Origin: Pseudomonadales bacterium
GTDB lineage: Bacteria > Pseudomonadota > Gammaproteobacteria > Pseudomonadales > Ketobacteraceae
NCBI GenBank assembly: GCA_002708905.1
Contig: PAPM01000039.1
Location: forward strand, 62,001 to 126,000
Length of the DNA: 64,000 nucleotides
Direction of reading: 5' to 3'
The translations under genes and the position numbers were made by a program. Below are positions 56,637 through 64,000 of the stretch, piece by piece (the stretch's first letter is position 1; every line of letters begins with the position of its first letter). The notes beneath the pieces were generated by a model, which made no database searches, had not been told where the DNA came from, and worked only from the letters and a program-made list of their open reading frames with translations.

Positions 56637-57243
56637 TCACCCATTGTTGCGCAAAGGCGTAGTGGATCTGCTGGAACTGGAAGACCACATTGTGCCGGTC
56701 GGCGAAGCCAGCAATGGTCAGCAGGCGCTGGAACTGGCGTTACAATTGGAGCCGGATCTGATCCTGTTGGATCTCAATATGCCGAATATGGATGGCATCG
56801 AAACCATCCGCGCATTACGGGATGCGGGTGTCGACAGCCGGATTTTATTATTCACGGTGTCCGATAATGAACAGGATGTTGTGTCGGCCTTTCGGGAAGG
56901 GGCGGACGGTTACCTGCTGAAAGACCTGGAGCCGGAATCGCTGGTTCAGAACATTGTGAAAGCGGCAGAGGGCAAAACAGCCATCAGTCCTGAACTGGTG
57001 AACATACTCACCACCGCAATTCGTTCCCGTTCCAGCCAACCGGATTCCACACTCAGCGACCTTACAGATCGCGAACAGGAAGTTCTCAAATATGTCGCCC
57101 ATGGGTTATCCAACAAAATGATTGCCCGTGAATTGGATATTGCGGAAGGCACCGTAAAAGTCCACGTCAAACGCCTGCTGAAAAAGCTCGGTATGCGCTC
57201 GCGGGTGGAAGCGGCGGTCTGGCTCACGCGTCTGCAGGAATAA
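56596..57243 (+). CDS. narL: Nitrate/nitrite response regulator, NarL-like
   Basis: 215 aa from the ATG at 56596 inside the end of narX. Receiver with VVDDHPLLRKGVVDLL, LILLDLNMPNMDG (phospho-Asp) and K in YLLKDLEP; LuxR-type HTH with LTDREQEVLKYVAHGLSNKM, IARELDIAEGTVKVHVK. Same domain lengths as E. coli NarL. Likely controls the adjacent nor/nir genes. Confidence 0.94.
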   Translation: MLQKTTLTVLVVDDHPLLRKGVVDLLELEDHIVPVGEASNGQQALELALQLEPDLILLDLNMPNMDGIETIRALRDAGVDSRILLFTVSDNEQDVVSAFREGADGYLLKDLEPESLVQNIVKAAEGKTAISPELVNILTTAIRSRSSQPDSTLSDLTDREQEVLKYVAHGLSNKMIARELDIAEGTVKVHVKRLLKKLGMRSRVEAAVWLTRLQE

Positions 57244-57266
57244 CGCCCCTCAACAACCCAGCTTCA

Positions 57267-57282
57267 TACCCCCTATTAGGTA
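57267..57282. promoter_or_regulatory. Candidate NarL 7-2-7 site upstream of norC
   Basis: TACCCCC-TA-TTAGGTA is an inverted pair of NarL heptamers (TACYYMT and AKRRGTA) with the 2-base spacing NarL prefers; each half has one mismatch. About 120 bases before norC. Confidence 0.5.
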
Positions 57283-57321
57283 CCACCTACCCCCAATGCC
57301 CTTGACGGCACCAGACCGACC

Positions 57322-57335
57322 ATGACCCTGATCAA
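57322..57335. promoter_or_regulatory. Candidate FNR/Dnr box upstream of norC
   Basis: ATGAC-CCTG-ATCAA against TTGAT-N4-ATCAA: the right half is perfect, the left half has two mismatches. Its centre is about 73 bases from the norC ATG, a fitting place for an activator of a denitrification promoter. Confidence 0.5.
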
Positions 57336-57401
57336 TTCAGTCGGGTTTCGGCAGACCAATAATGCCTCTACATCTTTTTATGATGATAAAGGGGGCAGGT
57401 T

Positions 57402-57836
57402 ATGCCGGACATCTTTACCAAAACCATGGCACGCAACATCTATCTTGGAGGCAGCGTATTTTTCGTTCTCGCATTTATTGCACTGACGTTTGATACCACC
57501 GCCCGTTTGCCCAAACGCGATAATCGGGAAAACATCACCGAACAGGTCGCTCTGGGAAAACAGGTGTGGGAAGAAAACAATTGCATCGGTTGTCACACAT
57601 TACTGGGTGAGGGCGCCTACTTCGCGCCGGAATTGGGTAACGTTTATCAACGTTTCGGCAAATCCAAAGAAGCCATCAAGGGCTTCATCAAAAGCCGCCC
57701 GGTAGATGGTATTCCCGGACGCCGCAGCATGCCCCAGTTCAACCTGACTGAAGAAGAGCTGGAGGCCATCGCCGAGTTCCTGAAATGGACCAGCGAAGTG
57801 AACACCGAAAACTGGCCCCCCAATATCAACGGTTAA
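57402..57836 (+). CDS. norC: Nitric oxide reductase cytochrome c subunit NorC
   Basis: 144 aa. One N-terminal membrane anchor (YLGGSVFFVLAFIALTF), haem motif CIGCHTLLGEGAYFAPEL, and axial Met in RRSMPQFNLTEEEL. Passes electrons to NorB in the cytoplasmic membrane. Starts the norCBQ-orf-norD operon; 12 bases before norB. Confidence 0.97.
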   Translation: MPDIFTKTMARNIYLGGSVFFVLAFIALTFDTTARLPKRDNRENITEQVALGKQVWEENNCIGCHTLLGEGAYFAPELGNVYQRFGKSKEAIKGFIKSRPVDGIPGRRSMPQFNLTEEELEAIAEFLKWTSEVNTENWPPNING

Positions 57837-60049
<2,213 letters not shown>

Positions 60050-60051
60050 TC

Positions 60052-60429
60052 ATGACCGAGCAGGATCGCAAGCTGGCAAGTCGCGCCTATCTGTTTTATC
60101 TGTTCAACATAACCTTTCTTCCCGGATTGGGTTTTATTGCGCAGATAGTGTTATGGCGACAGGCACGCAGCCAGTGTCTGGCCTTTGCCATCGAACATGC
60201 CCGCCAATCCATACTGGCCAGCATCACAGCAGGTGCGCTACTGACTCTGGTTAGCGGGCTGATCCTGTTCATCGGTGACCTGGCATCACCCTACACCTGG
60301 GTGGTGTTGATCCTCTATTTCACCCTGTGCCACAGCAGCCTGATTCTGCTGGGTGTCCTGGGATTCGCGCGCAGTAACGGCGGCAAACCGTTTGTGCTGT
60401 TTCAGTTTCGAACCTGGTGGGGTGACTGA
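60052..60429 (+). CDS. Small membrane protein between norQ and norD
   Basis: 125 aa with three to four hydrophobic segments (about 13-35, 52-75, 82-108). Not recognised as NorE or NorF. The ATG at 60052 lies 2 bases after norQ, and its end overlaps the norD start by one base (TGATG), so it is translated as part of the nor operon and probably assists Nor assembly or function. Confidence 0.8.
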   Translation: MTEQDRKLASRAYLFYLFNITFLPGLGFIAQIVLWRQARSQCLAFAIEHARQSILASITAGALLTLVSGLILFIGDLASPYTWVVLILYFTLCHSSLILLGVLGFARSNGGKPFVLFQFRTWWGD

Positions 60430-62261
60430 TGGAAGAAGCGGTCGGCAAACTATGGCATCGCTGGATAACCCGAGCGGCACAAACCGAATACGATGACGCC
60501 CGGGTGGAACTGAAATCCATCCGCAAAAAACTGGCGCTCTATTTTCACGCCTTTGGCGGTCAACCGGGACTGGCCATCAAGCCCGCGTCCCGCGAACAGT
60601 GGCAGGCCAGGCGCTCTCTGCTGGAAAAAATCGCCGGAGTGGAATGGCAGACACAACTGTGCTGGCGCGACGACGAAACACTGTTCATGCCCGGCAGCAT
60701 CGCCCTGTTTAATGAACGGGAACTCAATGAACACCTGTTCCTGTGGTTGGCGGCCCTGGCTGCCAGTGATGATCCGCAATGGGATCACTTATCCTGGCTG
60801 GAACGGGGTCAGCAGCAGGTAGTCAGCACACTGCTGCGTTGGCCTGGACTCAATAAAATCTACCAACGACTGGTGTCTGCTCACATTGCGCAGCGCCATG
60901 CCCCCAAACAACCGGAACTGATCGCCGCCGAACACCAACTGCAGAAGGCACTTAGTCATCCGGATCGCCCCATTAGCCAACAATTCGATCCCCGCAAACT
61001 GGAACCGGTTCCCATCTGGCTGCATCCCTTTCCTCCGCAAACACCCCAGCGTCAACGCACACCGCCGCCGGACATTGAAAACAAAAGCGCTGAGGTCACG
61101 GAAATCAGCGGCGATCACCAACGCAAGGCCAAGCGGGTGGAACACAACAAGAATGACGAAGGTCTGTTGGCATTTCGTCTGGAAAGCCTGTTTTCCTGGG
61201 CGGAGTTTGCCAATGTGGATCGCCCCCATGAGGACGATGAAGATCTCGGCGCAGAAAAGGCCGCCAACGACCTGGATGAATTTGCGGTCTCCAGCCGCAG
61301 CGGTCATGTTAACAAACGGCTTAAGTTCGATTTGGATTTGCCCTCCTCTGACTATGATGACGTTCAGATAGGAAACGGCATTACCACCCCGGAATGGGAT
61401 TATCGCAAGGGCGTTTTACAGGACGATCATTGCCAAATCGAATTGATGCGCTCACAGCAACAGGAACCCGGCACCCTGCCGGCACACCTGCGCAAAACCG
61501 CGCGCCAGGTGCGGGCTTTTTTTGAAATGCTGGCGTTGAACAAAACCTGGTTACGCCAGCAACCACAGGGTAGTGAACTGGATCTGGATGCCTATCTAGA
61601 CACCGTCACCCGCTGGCGTCTGGGCCAGAAGGATGCCCCCAACGGCTTATTCAAGGAGGTGCGACGCCATCATCGGGACCTGAGCTGTCTGTTGCTGGCA
61701 GACCTGTCGCTTTCCACCGATGCCGCCGTCAGTGACGATCACAAAGTCATTGACGTTATCCGGGATGGATTATTTCTGATGAGCGAAGCCATGGAGGCCA
61801 CCGGGGACCGTTTTGCCATGGCCGGTTTTTCTTCAAAACACCGGCACAAAGTTCGCTACTATCCATTAAAGCAATTTAATGAACCGCTAACCCCTATGGT
61901 GCGCGGTCGCATCAAAGCAGTGAAACCGGATCTCTATACCCGCATGGGCGCGGCGATCCGTTACGCTACCCGTGCTCTGGAACAGGAACACAGCAGCCAT
62001 CGTTTACTATTACTGCTATCCGATGGCAAACCCAATGATGTGGACCGCTACGATGGTCGGTACGGTATCGAAGATACCCGCATGGCTATTCAGGAAGCGA
62101 CGTCAAAAGGAATACTGCCCTTCTGCATCACCATTGACAACCGGGGCAATGAATATCTGCCTTACTTGTTCGGGCACAGGCAATATTTGGTCATTCGTAA
62201 CGCCAAGCAATTACCGCAGAAATTGCCGTTGATCTATGCGCGACTGACGGAATCGCTGTAA
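60429..62261 (+). CDS. norD: NorD, nitric oxide reductase activation protein
   Basis: 610 aa. The last 200 residues are a von Willebrand A domain with metal site DLSLSTDAAVSDDHKVI (DxSxS), DLYTRMGAAIRYA and LLLLSDGKPNDVDRYDGRYG. The N-terminal part is helical with a charged middle. Partner of NorQ in activating NorB. Length fits NorD. Confidence 0.96.
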   Translation: MEEAVGKLWHRWITRAAQTEYDDARVELKSIRKKLALYFHAFGGQPGLAIKPASREQWQARRSLLEKIAGVEWQTQLCWRDDETLFMPGSIALFNERELNEHLFLWLAALAASDDPQWDHLSWLERGQQQVVSTLLRWPGLNKIYQRLVSAHIAQRHAPKQPELIAAEHQLQKALSHPDRPISQQFDPRKLEPVPIWLHPFPPQTPQRQRTPPPDIENKSAEVTEISGDHQRKAKRVEHNKNDEGLLAFRLESLFSWAEFANVDRPHEDDEDLGAEKAANDLDEFAVSSRSGHVNKRLKFDLDLPSSDYDDVQIGNGITTPEWDYRKGVLQDDHCQIELMRSQQQEPGTLPAHLRKTARQVRAFFEMLALNKTWLRQQPQGSELDLDAYLDTVTRWRLGQKDAPNGLFKEVRRHHRDLSCLLLADLSLSTDAAVSDDHKVIDVIRDGLFLMSEAMEATGDRFAMAGFSSKHRHKVRYYPLKQFNEPLTPMVRGRIKAVKPDLYTRMGAAIRYATRALEQEHSSHRLLLLLSDGKPNDVDRYDGRYGIEDTRMAIQEATSKGILPFCITIDNRGNEYLPYLFGHRQYLVIRNAKQLPQKLPLIYARLTESL

Positions 62262-62275
62262 GGAGTTCAGGCACT

Positions 62276-62306
62276 AAAAAAGCGCCGCATTACTGCGGCG
62301 CTTTTT
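62276..62306. terminator. Bidirectional terminator between norD and nirS
   Basis: GCGCCGCA (62282-62289) and TGCGGCGC (62294-62301) with loop TTAC, A6 before and T5 after. Serves both convergent genes. Confidence 0.93.
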
Positions 62307-62317
62307 GCTTGCTCCCA

Positions 62318-64000
<1,683 letters not shown>

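Overview
The window reads as the chromosome of a gammaproteobacterium, probably marine or saline. The clues are a Rep helicase and CmoA close to the E. coli proteins, DUF1329 and TorF-type outer-membrane proteins, a glucosylglycerol-phosphate phosphatase, an N-type F-ATPase and a NirS/cNor denitrification block. No rRNA or tRNA gene and no integrase, transposase or phage gene is visible. This is inference from gene content; no search was run.

Layout. 1-5458: cmoA (cut by the window edge), a hypothetical gene, an acyl-CoA dehydrogenase/SDR pair, and rep. 5459-7816: an AT-rich island of two minus-strand genes (AlbA_2/Schlafen-type and HEPN-like) with an attC-like site between them. 7817-14993: an MBL-fold lipoprotein hydrolase and the N-ATPase operon atpDCQBEFAG, with no atpR. 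15012-19647: a TorF-like porin, a collagen-like secreted protein, and egtB-egtD, where egtB carries an in-frame amber codon. 19686-25413: urtABCDE urea transporter behind a candidate sigma-54 promoter. 25633-32787: orphan ureG, a DUF2244 gene, a PLD-like nuclease with a halohydrin-dehalogenase-like SDR, a REC-PAS-GGDEF-EAL protein with a PAS-PAS-HisKA_2 kinase, and a charged periplasmic protein. 32870-39060: a second AT-rich island of nine same-strand genes that looks like an integron cassette array without an integrase. 39062-45018: assorted core genes (stpA-like phosphatase, DUF1348, MDR reductase, Roadblock, rhodanese-ankyrin, HDOD). 45033-49594: ureDABCEF. 49800-54666: DUF1329, a hybrid kinase, a cytochrome c5-like protein and DUF4136. 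54759-64000: narXL, norCBQ-orf-norD and convergent nirS.

How it works together. Two nitrogen themes dominate. Urea uptake (Urt) and urease (Ure) lie 20 kb apart. Both have -24/-12-like promoters and share a GCACCAACTTG element upstream, which fits NtrC/sigma-54 control under nitrogen limitation. NarXL, nitric oxide reductase and cytochrome cd1 nitrite reductase form a nitrate-responsive denitrification block with candidate NarL and FNR/Dnr sites before norC.

The most unusual part is the pair of AT-rich islands. They carry attC-like sites of the same 55-bp family (44 of 55 positions identical) on opposite strands about 32 kb apart. They also share a 180-240 bp leader repeat in inverted orientation, each copy just ahead of a HEPN-like gene. 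I read this as two cassette deposits of one integron-like system whose recombinase lies elsewhere or is lost, carrying candidate defence or toxin genes next to small membrane proteins, a lipocalin, a YnfA protein and a short cation transporter.
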